Assembly: GCF_024259515.1 (NCBI RefSeq)
Contig: NZ_JANBWE010000001.1
Location: 930,001 to 994,000, forward strand
Direction: 5' to 3'
DNA length: 64,000 nucleotides
Source: Salirhabdus salicampi
GTDB taxonomy: Bacteria; Bacillota; Bacilli; Bacillales; Alkalibacillaceae
Shown here piece after piece: positions 18,175-27,106 of this stretch. Each line of letters starts with the position of its first letter. Position 1 is the first letter of the stretch. The translations under genes and the position numbers were made by a program. The notes under the pieces were generated by a model. It ran no database searches, was not told the origin of the DNA, and saw nothing but the letters and a program-made list of their open reading frames with translations.

Positions 18175-19155
18175 ATGAATTTAAAACCATTAAAAGGGCA
18201 ACATCATGTGTCAGCACTAACGGCGAATGCGAAAGCTAACTATGACTTTTACACGAAAATACTAGGGATGAGGCTTGTAAAGAAAACAGTTAACCAGGAT
18301 GACACATCAGTTTATCATCTATTTTATGCGGATGAGAGAGGAAATCCTGGTACTGATTTAACCTTTTTTGAAATTCCGAATGCTGGAAATACGTATTACG
18401 GCTCTAATAGCATTTCTGGAACATCTTTACGTGTTCCGAAGGATGATTCTCTTCAATATTGGATGGATCGGTTTAATGAATTTGGTGTTGAGTATGATAG
18501 TATCCAAATGGACAACGGACGTGCTACGTTACATTTTCGTGACCATGAAGGGCAACGATTAATCCTCGTTTCTGATGAAGACAATAAAGGGGTTGCAGCT
18601 GGAACTCCGTGGGAGAAAGGTCCTGTTCCTCTAGAACATGCCATTCGTGGATTAGGTCCTGTTTACCTAACTGTATCTAGAGAAGGTAGAACGGAACGAG
18701 TTTTACAGGACATCATGGGGTATAAAGAAGTTTCAACCTACACAAATCAAAATGACAATCCAGTTACCGTTTTCGAGACAGGTGAAGGCGGGACAGGTGC
18801 AGAAGTACATCTGGAGGTGCGCCCTGACTTACCTCGGGAAAGGCCTGGCCGTGGGAGTGTTCATCACGTAGCTTTTCGGGTTGATAATGAAGAAGAGTTA
18901 AGAAAGTGGGTAACCCGAATAAATGAAGCACGTATTCCAAACTCGGGCTTTGTTGAGAGATATTATTTCCGTTCGTTATATTTTCGCGAACCAAACGGCA
19001 TATTATTTGAATTAGCCACAGATGGGCCAGGATTTGAATCAGATGAACCGTTTGAATCATTAGGAGAATCATTAGCATTACCCCCTTTTCTGGAAGGAAA
19101 ACGTGAACAAATTGAGGCTAAACTAGTTCCTTTAGAAACGAAGCAGAGTGAGTAA
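18175..19155 (+). CDS. VOC-family ring-cleaving dioxygenase (MhqA/MhqE type), second copy
   Basis: A 326-residue two-module VOC protein, collinear with the gene at 6427: LKGQHHVSALTANAKANYDFY at the start, MRLVKKTVNQDD, GRGSVHHVAFRV near 226 and GILFELATDGPGFESDEP near 280. The metal-binding H/H/E pattern is preserved. It would cleave hydroquinone- or catechol-like rings. Unlike the first copy it has no esterase or reductase partner, but it lies downstream of the HxlR-yceI pair. Start ATG 18175 follows AAAAGGTGTGAAAATTT. Confidence 0.86.
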   Translation: MNLKPLKGQHHVSALTANAKANYDFYTKILGMRLVKKTVNQDDTSVYHLFYADERGNPGTDLTFFEIPNAGNTYYGSNSISGTSLRVPKDDSLQYWMDRFNEFGVEYDSIQMDNGRATLHFRDHEGQRLILVSDEDNKGVAAGTPWEKGPVPLEHAIRGLGPVYLTVSREGRTERVLQDIMGYKEVSTYTNQNDNPVTVFETGEGGTGAEVHLEVRPDLPRERPGRGSVHHVAFRVDNEEELRKWVTRINEARIPNSGFVERYYFRSLYFREPNGILFELATDGPGFESDEPFESLGESLALPPFLEGKREQIEAKLVPLETKQSE

Positions 19156-19319
19156 GGGCAACCGTTTGTTGTGAATATTTTCTGAAAGCCATAACGTATT
19201 ACCATAATACTGGTTCTATAACTTTTTGAAATGCCCACTTGGGCATTTCTTATTATATGTATAATTTCCTTTCCTAATGGGAACACAGAGGTAATAAAAA
19301 CTAAGGAGTTCAATGCTAT

Positions 19320-19760
19320 ATGGAACGGAATGATCGAAATTTATTTCAAGCAGCTTTTATATTAGGTTTAGGTTTGTTAGGAGCAGTAGACGGTATCGTA
19401 TTTCACCAGTTATTACAATGGCATCACATGGTGGATCACCATAATCAAATTCACATGAAAATATTTTCTGACGGTTGGTTTACAATTTTATTTTCTCTTC
19501 TACTAGTATGGGGTGGGGTCAAGATTTATCGAGATGCTGCAAAAGGTGAGCTTGGTACAAGACCTCGTACTTTTTTGAGTGGTATACTCATAGGCGGAGG
19601 TGTCTTCAATTTAGTTGAAGGAATGATTAATCACCACATCTTGCAAATTCATCGGGTAAGACCAGCTGCTGAAAATCCACTATTGTATGATATTAGTTTT
19701 TTAATTGTCGGTTTTTTATTAGTTATAATTGGGCTTATCGTACGGAGAAAAAAGGTATAA
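19320..19760 (+). CDS. DUF2243 membrane protein
   Basis: A 146-residue protein with four hydrophobic segments. The DUF2243 hallmarks are visible: GLGLLGAVDGIVFHQLLQWHHM early, and GGGVFNLVEGMINHHILQIHRVR later, two histidine-rich motifs facing the same side and suggesting metal or haem binding. Function is not established. It is followed 21 bases later by a GNAT gene, probably cotranscribed. Confidence 0.88.
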   Translation: MERNDRNLFQAAFILGLGLLGAVDGIVFHQLLQWHHMVDHHNQIHMKIFSDGWFTILFSLLLVWGGVKIYRDAAKGELGTRPRTFLSGILIGGGVFNLVEGMINHHILQIHRVRPAAENPLLYDISFLIVGFLLVIIGLIVRRKKV

Positions 19761-19781
19761 AACGGTTAGGGGGAGGATGAC

Positions 19782-20225
19782 GTGGGGAATCATCGTCATG
19801 TTGTATTACAAACAAGTGTGGAAAATATAGATTGGAAAGAGCTAAGTGAATTATTTCAACAAGTAAACTGGGAAGGGTATAATATGGAAAATGTCGAAAA
19901 GGCCTTTCGAAATAGCTATATCGTTTGTTTTGCATTTATAGATAATAAATTAGTTGGGTGTGGTCGTTCTATATCTGATGGAGTAAGATACGCTGCAATA
20001 TATGATGTTGTAGTAGCTCCGCATATGCAAGGGAAAGGAATCGGGCATAAACTAGTAGATTCCTTACTAAACCATTTAAAGGATATTCCTTTTGTGCATT
20101 TAACGACTACAATCGGCAAAGAAACCTTTTATGAACAGTTTGGTTTACGTAAACATAAAACGGCGATGGCTAGATATTTAGATGAACAGAAAGCAAATAT
20201 TTATTTGGAACCACGGACTATGTAA
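19782..20225 (+). CDS. GNAT family N-acetyltransferase
   Basis: A 147-residue GNAT domain from GTG 19782 (GGGGGAGGATGAC ribosome site). The acetyl-CoA loop is VVAPHMQGKGIGHKLVDSLL near residues 70-88, preceded by CGRSISDGVRYAAIYDVVV and followed by YEQFGLRKHKTAMARYL. It is of the short YhfO/PhnO-like type. The acceptor is unknown. It is probably in an operon with the DUF2243 gene. Confidence 0.83.
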   Translation: MGNHRHVVLQTSVENIDWKELSELFQQVNWEGYNMENVEKAFRNSYIVCFAFIDNKLVGCGRSISDGVRYAAIYDVVVAPHMQGKGIGHKLVDSLLNHLKDIPFVHLTTTIGKETFYEQFGLRKHKTAMARYLDEQKANIYLEPRTM

Positions 20226-20319
20226 GGATTTACCATTTAGTGAACTATTTTGAATTTAATAAAACGTATATATCATTACGATTGTTTTGGAAGAGGGTGG
20301 AAGTACAACTGCAAAGGTT

Positions 20320-20349
20320 TAACATATATCAAATGATATGTTACTTTTT
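20320..20349 (+). terminator. Weak hairpin between the GNAT gene and yueI
   Basis: AACATATATC and GATATGTT pair with a small bulge and are followed by ACTTTTT. The two genes converge here. Confidence 0.4.
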
Positions 20350-20790
20350 GGAAAACAAACGTTTCACGATTATTTGAAAGATATTTTCTTTTTGCTTTTC
20401 CTCTTCCTTTATTTCATAGTTTGGTGTAGTTTCCAAAAAAATATGTTCCTTATCAATGGCTTCATCATAGGTTAAGATAGCACCTAAATCAGACTTTGCA
20501 TCACGGTTAGAAACATTTGTATATGGAACTTTCATCTGCTTTGCAATTTGTTTATACGGTGTAAAAAAACGAGAATGAACTTGCCCATTTAACAATAATT
20601 TCGCTTTCGGATGTTGACGCATTTCCTCCTTCATTTCTTCTTGTCCTAATCCTTTCATAACTTGTGCCTTTGTTAATGCTAAAACGGTTCTTTCCCGTAA
20701 TGAACCTAAAAATCGTCTTCTTTCATCTGGTTTTGTTTCTTTCGCTCCATAAATTCCTTCTTGTATATAGTCATCAACTGCTTTTTTCAT
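20341..20790 (-). CDS. yueI: YueI family protein (DUF1694)
   Basis: A 149-residue soluble protein opening with VDDYIQEGIYGAKETKPDERRRFLGSLRERTVLALTKAQVM, the YueI signature, followed by LLLNGQVHSRFFTPYKQIAKQMKVPYTNVSNRDAKSDLGAILTYDEAI. Function is unknown; the fold is predicted to be small alpha/beta. The C-terminal 25 residues are lysine- and glutamate-rich. The start has a GGGAGGATTGTAAG ribosome site. It is convergent with the upstream GNAT gene. Confidence 0.9.
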   Translation of the reverse strand: MKKAVDDYIQEGIYGAKETKPDERRRFLGSLRERTVLALTKAQVMKGLGQEEMKEEMRQHPKAKLLLNGQVHSRFFTPYKQIAKQMKVPYTNVSNRDAKSDLGAILTYDEAIDKEHIFLETTPNYEIKEEEKQKENIFQIIVKRLFSKK

Positions 20791-21026
20791 CTTACAATCC
20801 TCCCAAAGATATGAACCCTTTTACCATAGTGTTCTCATTAATGGAATAGATATAGAAATCGTATAAAAATTTTCTTTTCTTCTCAAAATAAAAATGATTA
20901 TCCCTATGTTGGTTACCCCTTTCAAAATACCTATATTTATAATCCTAGAAAAATTCAAAAAAATTCAAATATTTACATAATAAATTGGCAATTATCGTTT
21001 ATAATATGATAAAAGGAGGAATTAAT

Positions 21027-21167
21027 ATGTTTGATTACAAAATGGATATTCCACTACATGAAGTACCGAAAGGGTCAGTTGAGTTAAACTCACGACAATC
21101 GAATGAAAATAGTGAGTCTGTTTCATTTGATTACAATCAACATATTCCTTTGGATGAAGTGAAGTAA
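21027..21167 (+). CDS. 46-residue protein with a duplicated FDYxxxIPLxEV motif
   Basis: ATG 21027 follows AAAAGGAGGAATTAAT, a near-perfect ribosome site, and the frame ends at 21167 just before a strong terminator. The product has the same 12-residue unit at each end, FDYKMDIPLHEV (2-13) and FDYNQHIPLDEV (33-44), joined by a polar Ser/Asn/Glu-rich linker. I know no family for it. The clean ribosome site, terminator and internal duplication argue for a real gene. Confidence 0.65.
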   Translation: MFDYKMDIPLHEVPKGSVELNSRQSNENSESVSFDYNQHIPLDEVK

Positions 21168-21182
21168 TGTTTCAAGGAAGTG

Positions 21183-21214
21183 AAAAACCTACCGGAATTC
21201 CGGTAGGTTTTTTT
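21183..21214. terminator. Bidirectional terminator
   Basis: AAAAACCTACCGG and CCGGTAGGTTTTT pair perfectly around AATT. A-tract and T-tract on both sides allow it to serve the small protein gene and the convergent azoreductase gene. Confidence 0.9.
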
Positions 21215-21221
21215 CATTTAA

Positions 21222-21863
21222 TTAAAACTGTTTCGCTACTTCTTTTGCCTTTTCAATAGCATTTGCTTTAATCTCTTCTGCTTTGTCAGGGGTTGCTGCC
21301 ATACCTTCAGCTACAACAGAACCAGCTGATTGAATACCTAAAAATGCGAATACACTTTGCAGATAACGATCGCCGAATTCCATATCTTTTGCTGGGCCTT
21401 CAGAATATACACCGCCACGTGCTTGGATGTGAATCGCTTTTTTGTCGGTTAATAATCCAACAGGACCTTCTTCGGTATATTTAAAGGTTTTACCAGCAAT
21501 TGAAATGGTATCAATATATGCCTTCATTTTTGGTGGGAAACTAAAGTTCCATAATGGTGTAACGAATACATATTTGTCAGCTTCAATGAACTGATCTGTG
21601 AAATTGTTAATGCGACTTACTTTATCTTTCTCTTCCTCACTAAGTTGATCAAATGCAGAACCTTGTTGTAATTTACCCCAACCGTTAAACACGTCAGTGT
21701 CTATGTAAGGGATATTCACGTTATATAAATCTAAGTGGACAACCTCATCATTCGGGTTTGCCTCTTGGTACGCTTTTAAAAATTCTTCTCCAACTGCTAA
21801 ACTAAAAGATTCATTAGTGGATTTTGGATTTGCTGTAATGTATAATACTTTAGCCATTTTCAT
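21222..21863 (-). CDS. azoR: FMN-dependent NADH-azoreductase
   Basis: A 213-residue flavodoxin-like quinone/azo reductase. It opens with [24 protein letters not shown] (FMN phosphate loop), has [21 protein letters not shown] near 98-118 and the [12 protein letters not shown] segment near 145, all typical of AzoR. It reduces quinones and azo dyes by two electrons at the expense of NADH, and in Bacillus is induced by catechols with mhq genes. Start ATG 21863 has an AGGAAGATGAAA ribosome site. Confidence 0.92.
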   Translation of the reverse strand: MKMAKVLYITANPKSTNESFSLAVGEEFLKAYQEANPNDEVVHLDLYNVNIPYIDTDVFNGWGKLQQGSAFDQLSEEEKDKVSRINNFTDQFIEADKYVFVTPLWNFSFPPKMKAYIDTISIAGKTFKYTEEGPVGLLTDKKAIHIQARGGVYSEGPAKDMEFGDRYLQSVFAFLGIQSAGSVVAEGMAATPDKAEEIKANAIEKAKEVAKQF

Positions 21864-22037
21864 CTTCCTTTCTAGGTGTTTTTTATAATTTATCCTACAT
21901 TCATTAATCCATGCGTTTTGTTCAGGATTAAAAATCTTGAATTTAGGATATTATTACGATATCCGATTAATAAACAGAAATCAAATGTAATGCTTACTAA
22001 GGTAAAATTATGTAAAGTGATAGTAAGGGGTGAGATA

Positions 22038-22346
22038 ATGAAAGTTCAAATTAAAGAGCGGGCATTATACGAATTAAAAAAATATAACTATGATGTATTT
22101 CATATTCATGCGGACAATACTGATGGTTGAAGCAATATCATTGACTATGACTTGATCCTGGATGGATCAACGAATCAAAACAGTGAACTTCTTTTTTGTG
22201 TTGAAGGTGTTTATTTGAGGATAGAGCCTTTCGCACAACAGTGGATTGGGAATGATCTAATTATAGATTATAAACAAAATTATGGATTCATCCTGAAAAA
22301 CCGTGGACAAACATTAGCGTTAGGCATAAAGATGAAATGCACATAA
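22038..22346 (+). CDS. HesB/IscA-like selenoprotein (in-frame TGA read as selenocysteine)
   Basis: From ATG 22038 (AAGGGGTGAG ribosome site) the frame runs 30 codons, meets TGA at 22128-22130, and continues open to a TAA at 22344-22346, giving 102 residues. Both sides look like one HesB/IscA-like fold: FHIHADNTDG before the TGA and SNIIDYDLILDG, VYLRIEPFAQQWIGNDLIIDYKQNYGFILKN after it. The Sec replaces the conserved cysteine at residue 31. A perfect seven-base hairpin with a TGGAT loop starts 22 bases after the TGA, as expected for a bacterial SECIS. HesB-like proteins are a known Sec family; a tRNA-Sec and selD are in this window. The role is probably metal or Fe-S related, not proven. Confidence 0.85.
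22152..22170 (+). promoter_or_regulatory. Candidate SECIS element of the HesB-like selenoprotein
   Basis: TTGATCC and GGATCAA pair perfectly around the loop TGGAT. The loop begins 29 bases after the TGA and contains GG, matching the position and loop guanine of bacterial SECIS hairpins bound by SelB. Confidence 0.75.
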
Positions 22347-22420
22347 AGCGTTTTATCCATTTTAAAATTAAGGAAATTGGAAAAGATAACATTGAAACCA
22401 CATTGAGGAGAGTCCAGAAT

Positions 22421-22588
22421 ATGAAAGAAATCTTTTTAAGTACATTAGCAGGTATGATTATCGGCATCATCTTTAAATTATTTAAATTGCCGTTACCCGC
22501 TCCACCCGTTTTAGCTGGAGTGTTTGGTGTCTTTGGTGTCTATTTAGGCGGGGTTGTAATTGATTGGATTTATAAAACGTTTTTCTAA
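22421..22588 (+). CDS. XapX-domain small membrane protein
   Basis: ATG 22421 follows TTGAGGAGAGTCC and gives 55 residues; a longer upstream frame overlaps the selenoprotein gene and is unlikely. Two membrane helices flank the loop KLPLPAPPVLAGVFGVFGVYLGG, the XapX signature. XapX proteins are found alone or beside xanthosine transporters; the role is unknown. It starts 75 bases after the selenoprotein stop and may share its transcript. Confidence 0.85.
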   Translation: MKEIFLSTLAGMIIGIIFKLFKLPLPAPPVLAGVFGVFGVYLGGVVIDWIYKTFF

Positions 22589-22612
22589 TATCATGTTGGC
22601 ATAACAATGTTG

Positions 22613-22641
22613 AAAGGTTACTCGGGGGAGTACCTTTTTTA
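22613..22641 (+). terminator. Terminator after the XapX gene
   Basis: AAAGGTTACTC pairs with GAGTACCTTT (one bulged T) around a G-rich loop, followed by a T-tract. Confidence 0.75.
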
Positions 22642-22747
22642 TTTTTGAAGAAATCTATCATAATTTCTAATATAGTAAAAGCCTTCAGCATATAGTGTAG
22701 TAAGATATGAAATACGATATCTTACTATTATATAAGGAGGTTTACAT

Positions 22748-24292
22748 ATGAAAAGGTTATTTTCGTTACTGCTTGCGATCTCATTCATGTTGATTGGAAT
22801 CGCATCCATTCATTCCTCTCACGCTTCCACAGAAGACGATGTTCATTTTACAGTTGTATTTGAAAAAGAAAAAATTCCCAAAAATGCGAACGAGTTGATA
22901 ATAGGTTTAGGTGGGGAAATTGTAGATACGATCCCTGAAATTGGTGTGATTCAGGTTAAAGCACCAAGTGAGTTCGGCTTTGAAGCTACTAAGGATAAGG
23001 CTATCAAAGTAGCTTCTCCAACGCTTGTTATCGAAAACCCTGAATTAGAAACAATCCCTATGGAAACTGAAAAAACCGAAACAACTGGTAAAATGGAGAA
23101 AAATAACCGTGGGGACCAACAAGAAATAGACGTTGCTTCAGCTAGCTTATATGAACAGTACCAATGGGACATTAAACGTATGACGAACAACGGAGCAAGC
23201 TTTGAAATAGAAACTGGTAACCATGATGTTGTTGTTGGTATTATTGATTCCGGTATAGATTTGCACCATCCGGACGTTACGAAAAATTTATTACCTGGTT
23301 CGAAAAACTATGTTCCAGCTGGTGGATTATATGGCTATGACCAATCGGAAACTGGTGATATAAATGATGTACAGGATCGTAATGGACATGGTACACATGT
23401 AGCCGGTAATATTGCAGGGAATGGCCAAATTTTAGGGATTGCTCCTCATATAGGCTTTAAGGCATACCGTGTATTTGCTGCAGAAGGTGGAGCTTATTCC
23501 AGCTGGATCAATAAAGCGATGATTGATGCAGCAAACGATGGGGTAGACGTAATTTCGATGAGCTTAGGTGGAATTTATGTAAAAGGAAAAGTATATTGGA
23601 CCAATCCAGACACAGGTGAAACGTATGACTATGGAAATGATGTAGCAGATTATGTAGCATATATGAGAGCTGCACAATACGCGAATAGCAAAGGGGTATT
23701 AGTTGTGGCTGCGGCAGGAAATGCTGCCTTAAATGCAACGAATAAAAAAGAAGTAACAGAATTTGCAAATGAATTGTATGATGATTATGGTTACCATTTT
23801 GTTGGAGCGAGCTTTTACACGCCTGCCTCGGTACCAAATATTGTGACGGTTTCGGCAACTGGTCCTACAGATGAGCTATCTTTATACTCTAACTACGGAT
23901 CAGGCTTTGTTGATGTAGCAGGTGTTGGAGGAGATTATAGAACATTTTTGCAATATTCTGAAGAAGATCGCGTTGATGAATATATAGAAAATCAATTATA
24001 TGCTGATGAATTCAACTTGAGTTCAGTACCAGTTGTGGAGTATGAATACAACGATAACGGAACCATTAAGGATTACAAATATTTATATCCTGGCTATTCA
24101 TGGTATATTGGCACCTCAATGGCAACCCCAAAGGTGTCTGCTGTTGCTGCATTGTTGAAAGTAAAGTATGGAGACGTCAATCCATATAAACTAAAAACAC
24201 TAGTACAAAATACAACAGAAGATCTCGGTAAAGTTGGTTATGATGAACATTATGGACACGGATTCGTCAACGCATATAAAGCATTACAATAG
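22748..24292 (+). CDS. Secreted S8 family serine peptidase (subtilisin-like)
   Basis: A 514-residue subtilase. Residues 1-26 form a Sec signal ending SSHAS; a pro-region of about 110 residues follows. The catalytic triad is Asp167 (GIIDSGID), His214 (NGHGTHVAG) and Ser457 (GTSMATPKVSA), with the oxyanion asparagine in VVAAAGNAALN. An insertion of about 60 acidic, tyrosine-rich residues (near 395-445) lies before the catalytic Ser. It is an extracellular protease. Start ATG 22748 follows AAGGAGGTTTACAT. It is monocistronic, ended by a strong terminator. Confidence 0.95.
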   Translation: MKRLFSLLLAISFMLIGIASIHSSHASTEDDVHFTVVFEKEKIPKNANELIIGLGGEIVDTIPEIGVIQVKAPSEFGFEATKDKAIKVASPTLVIENPELETIPMETEKTETTGKMEKNNRGDQQEIDVASASLYEQYQWDIKRMTNNGASFEIETGNHDVVVGIIDSGIDLHHPDVTKNLLPGSKNYVPAGGLYGYDQSETGDINDVQDRNGHGTHVAGNIAGNGQILGIAPHIGFKAYRVFAAEGGAYSSWINKAMIDAANDGVDVISMSLGGIYVKGKVYWTNPDTGETYDYGNDVADYVAYMRAAQYANSKGVLVVAAAGNAALNATNKKEVTEFANELYDDYGYHFVGASFYTPASVPNIVTVSATGPTDELSLYSNYGSGFVDVAGVGGDYRTFLQYSEEDRVDEYIENQLYADEFNLSSVPVVEYEYNDNGTIKDYKYLYPGYSWYIGTSMATPKVSAVAALLKVKYGDVNPYKLKTLVQNTTEDLGKVGYDEHYGHGFVNAYKALQ

Positions 24293-24300
24293 TGAAACGA

Positions 24301-24329
24301 AAACCATCGGCTATTCCGGTGGTTTTTTT
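24301..24329 (+). terminator. Terminator of the subtilase gene
   Basis: AAACCATCGG pairs with CCGGTGGTTT (one G-U) around CTATT and runs into seven Ts. Confidence 0.85.
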
Positions 24330-24487
24330 CTATTTGATTCAACACTTTTTATGTTACAATGCATAAGTCATTCTTCGAATGAAATGAAATTTTTATAATA
24401 AATAGATTGAAATGAGTATAATATTCCTTTATGCTAGTTTATAGATTATATCACAATATATTGTAACTTCATTGAAATCATAACTAT

Positions 24488-24684
24488 ATATAGTGTTGCC
24501 GCGAGTTGAGATGCCGTTACGGCTTAATAGGGAATTCGGTAGAAATCCGAAACTGCCCCCGCAACTGTAAGTGTGGACGAACTGAGGATCACCACTGTAT
24601 AATTCATACGGGAAGGACTCAAAGTAGGACGATACACAAGTCAGGAGACCTGTCACAACTTCGTGTGTTTCGAATTCCTCGGGG
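24488..24684 (+). ncRNA. Cobalamin (adenosylcobalamin) riboswitch
   Basis: The region contains, in order, the conserved elements GCCGTTACGGCTTAATAGGGAA, GGTAGAAATCCGAAACTGCCCCCGCAACTGTAA and AAGTCAGGAGACCTG (B12 box). Outer strands AGTGTTG and CACAACT can close the P1 helix. It precedes an intrinsic terminator and nrdEFI. When B12 is bound, transcription of the B12-independent reductase should be cut off. Confidence 0.95.
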
Positions 24685-24746
24685 ATTGGGATGATGAAAC
24701 GGTGGCGACAAAGGGCTCTTCTTACCCCTTTGTGTTATCGTTTTGT

Positions 24747-24772
24747 CCGCTCAATGCTGAGCGGTTTTTTTT
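24747..24772 (+). terminator. Riboswitch expression-platform terminator
   Basis: CCGCTCA and TGAGCGG pair around ATGC, followed by eight Ts, between the cobalamin aptamer and nrdE. It is the likely regulated terminator of the riboswitch. Confidence 0.85.
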
Positions 24773-24805
24773 ATGTAAAAAACTAGGGATGGAAGGGGTA
24801 CATAT

Positions 24806-27088
24806 ATGTCTAAAATTATGGATCAGGAATGGCGAAACGTGTTTCATATAATTGATGAAGCAGCGAAGAAGTATTCCATTAATGCCGACCCATTAAAAGA
24901 AAAATTAAAAGATTTACCTAACGAAGAAAAGCAACAGCAAGCGTTATTTTATTCCTTAAATAAAATTGGGATGATGCAACCGGAATGGACTTATATGGCA
25001 GCACAGTTATATTTACAAGAGTTGTACACAAAAGCTAGTCATAGTAGGGGATATGACTCTTCCCGAAAATATGGTGATTTTTACACATTAATAGAATTGT
25101 TAACAGAAAAAGGGATTTATTCTACTAGTCTATTAAATGAATATAGTAAGTCGGAAATCGATACGTTACAAAAAGAGATAAACCCCGAGCATGACACTTT
25201 ATTTAACTATATTGGATTGTTTTTGTTAGCTGATCGTTACTTGGCAAAAGATCATGACGGAAACATCTACGAGCTTCCACAAGAGCGTTTCATGATTATT
25301 GCAATGACATTAATGCAAAATGAGTCGAAAGGCCAACGTATTGAACTTGTAAAAGAAGCATACTGGGCATTAAGCAATCTATATATGACCGTGGCTACTC
25401 CGACATTATCAAATGCAGGGAAAAGTTTTGGTCAGCTTTCGTCATGTTTTATCGACACAGTAGATGATTCATTAGATGGCATTTATTTGAACAACTGGGA
25501 TGTAGCCCGTTTAAGTAAAGATGGTGGAGGCATTGGCATTTATTATGGAAAAGTTCGTGCACTTGGGTCAGATATTAAAAAATTCAAAGGGAATTCCTCA
25601 GGAGTTGTTCCTTGGATTCGATTAATTAATGATACGGCTGTAAGTGTAGATCAGTTAGGACAACGCCAAGGAGCAGTTGCGATCTACTTGGACGTCTTTC
25701 ATAAAGATATTATGAACGGATTTCTGGATTTAAAGACGAATAATGGAGATGAAAGACGAAAAGCACACGATATTTTTACAGGTGTGAACATCCCGGATTT
25801 ATTTATGCGAAAATTGGAAGAAATAGACGAGAACGGTCGGAGTGTCGGGGAATGGCACACTTTTTGTCCGCACCAAGTGAAGCAGTTTATGGGATGGAAA
25901 GATGAAAACGGAAATCCTTTAGGTCTCGAGGACTTTTATGACGAAGAAGATGAAAAGCTATTTACCCAAAAATATGAAGAAGCAGTCAACCATCCATTAT
26001 TACCGAGAAAAACATATCGTGCTATGGATATTATGGCCCGTATCATGGTAGCCCAATTAGAAACGGGTACACCGTACATGTTTTATCGTGATGAAGTGAA
26101 TCGACAAAACCCGAACAAACACGTTGTTGGAAGAGGTCGTACATCTATTTATTGTAGTAATCTATGTACAGAAATCGCGCAAAATATGTCGGCGACAATG
26201 ATTACGAATGAATACGAGGACGAAGAAGGGAACTTAGTGATCGTCCGAAAACCAGGGGATTTTGTCGTTTGTAACCTATCTTCTATTAACCTACCAAGAG
26301 CGGTGAAAGGTGATGTATTAAACCGCCTAGTGAAAATACAAGTGCGCATGCTCGATAATGTTATTGATTTAAATACAATCCCTGTTGGACAGGCGGAAGT
26401 TACGAATAAAAAATATCGTGCCGTTGGTCTAGGGACATTCGGATGGCATCATTTGTTAGCGATAGAAGGGATCTATTGGGAATCAGATGAAGCAGTGAAC
26501 TATGCAAACGACCTATATGAAGATATTTCTTATTACACGATAAAAGCATCAATGGAACTGGCAAAAGAAAAGGGAAGTTACAGTAAATTTGCTGATTCCG
26601 AATGGGAAACAGGTGAATATTTCACACGTAGAGGTTATTCATCTGAGAGATGGCTTGAACTGCAAGAACAGGTTAGGCAGGAAGGAATAAGAAATGGGTG
26701 GCTAATGGCTGTCGCACCAAACTCTTCTACTGCCAAAATTGGCGGTTCTACAGATGGGATCGATCCGATATATGCTGTCGAATATGCAGAAGAGAAGAAG
26801 AATTTCAAGTTTAAAGTAACACCGCCTGATTTAGATCACCATACGTACGACTATTACCGCCGTGCACGTCATGAACTTGATCAAGTGTGGAGCATTAAGC
26901 AAAATGCTGCCCGACAAAGACATATTGACCAAGCGGTAAGTTTTAACTTATATGTAAGGCATGATATTAAGGCAAGAGAACTGTTAAACCTACACATGCA
27001 AGCATGGAAGTCGGGATTAAAGACAACCTATTACGTTCGAAGCACATCACAATCAGAAATAGAGGAATGTGAAGCTTGCCATAGTTAA
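24806..27088 (+). CDS. nrdE: Class I ribonucleoside-diphosphate reductase, alpha subunit
   Basis: A 760-residue catalytic subunit. The first active-site cysteine is in GQLSSCFIDTVDD (Cys214), the radical loop in YCSNLCTEIAQNM (about 450-454), and SSINLPR near 490; the C-terminal pair ECEACHS relays reducing equivalents. No ATP-cone is obvious at the N-terminus. The following nrdF and nrdI genes place it in class Ib although it is somewhat longer than the usual 700 residues. It converts NDPs to dNDPs. Expression is controlled by the upstream cobalamin riboswitch, implying a B12-dependent class II reductase elsewhere in the genome. Confidence 0.95.
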   Translation: MSKIMDQEWRNVFHIIDEAAKKYSINADPLKEKLKDLPNEEKQQQALFYSLNKIGMMQPEWTYMAAQLYLQELYTKASHSRGYDSSRKYGDFYTLIELLTEKGIYSTSLLNEYSKSEIDTLQKEINPEHDTLFNYIGLFLLADRYLAKDHDGNIYELPQERFMIIAMTLMQNESKGQRIELVKEAYWALSNLYMTVATPTLSNAGKSFGQLSSCFIDTVDDSLDGIYLNNWDVARLSKDGGGIGIYYGKVRALGSDIKKFKGNSSGVVPWIRLINDTAVSVDQLGQRQGAVAIYLDVFHKDIMNGFLDLKTNNGDERRKAHDIFTGVNIPDLFMRKLEEIDENGRSVGEWHTFCPHQVKQFMGWKDENGNPLGLEDFYDEEDEKLFTQKYEEAVNHPLLPRKTYRAMDIMARIMVAQLETGTPYMFYRDEVNRQNPNKHVVGRGRTSIYCSNLCTEIAQNMSATMITNEYEDEEGNLVIVRKPGDFVVCNLSSINLPRAVKGDVLNRLVKIQVRMLDNVIDLNTIPVGQAEVTNKKYRAVGLGTFGWHHLLAIEGIYWESDEAVNYANDLYEDISYYTIKASMELAKEKGSYSKFADSEWETGEYFTRRGYSSERWLELQEQVRQEGIRNGWLMAVAPNSSTAKIGGSTDGIDPIYAVEYAEEKKNFKFKVTPPDLDHHTYDYYRRARHELDQVWSIKQNAARQRHIDQAVSFNLYVRHDIKARELLNLHMQAWKSGLKTTYYVRSTSQSEIEECEACHS

Positions 27089-27106
27089 ATTTTATGGAGG
27101 GGTATT

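Noticed and set aside
24506-24851. Short frames inside the nrdE leader
   Set aside because: They overlap the cobalamin riboswitch and its terminator and have no ribosome sites or family resemblance.
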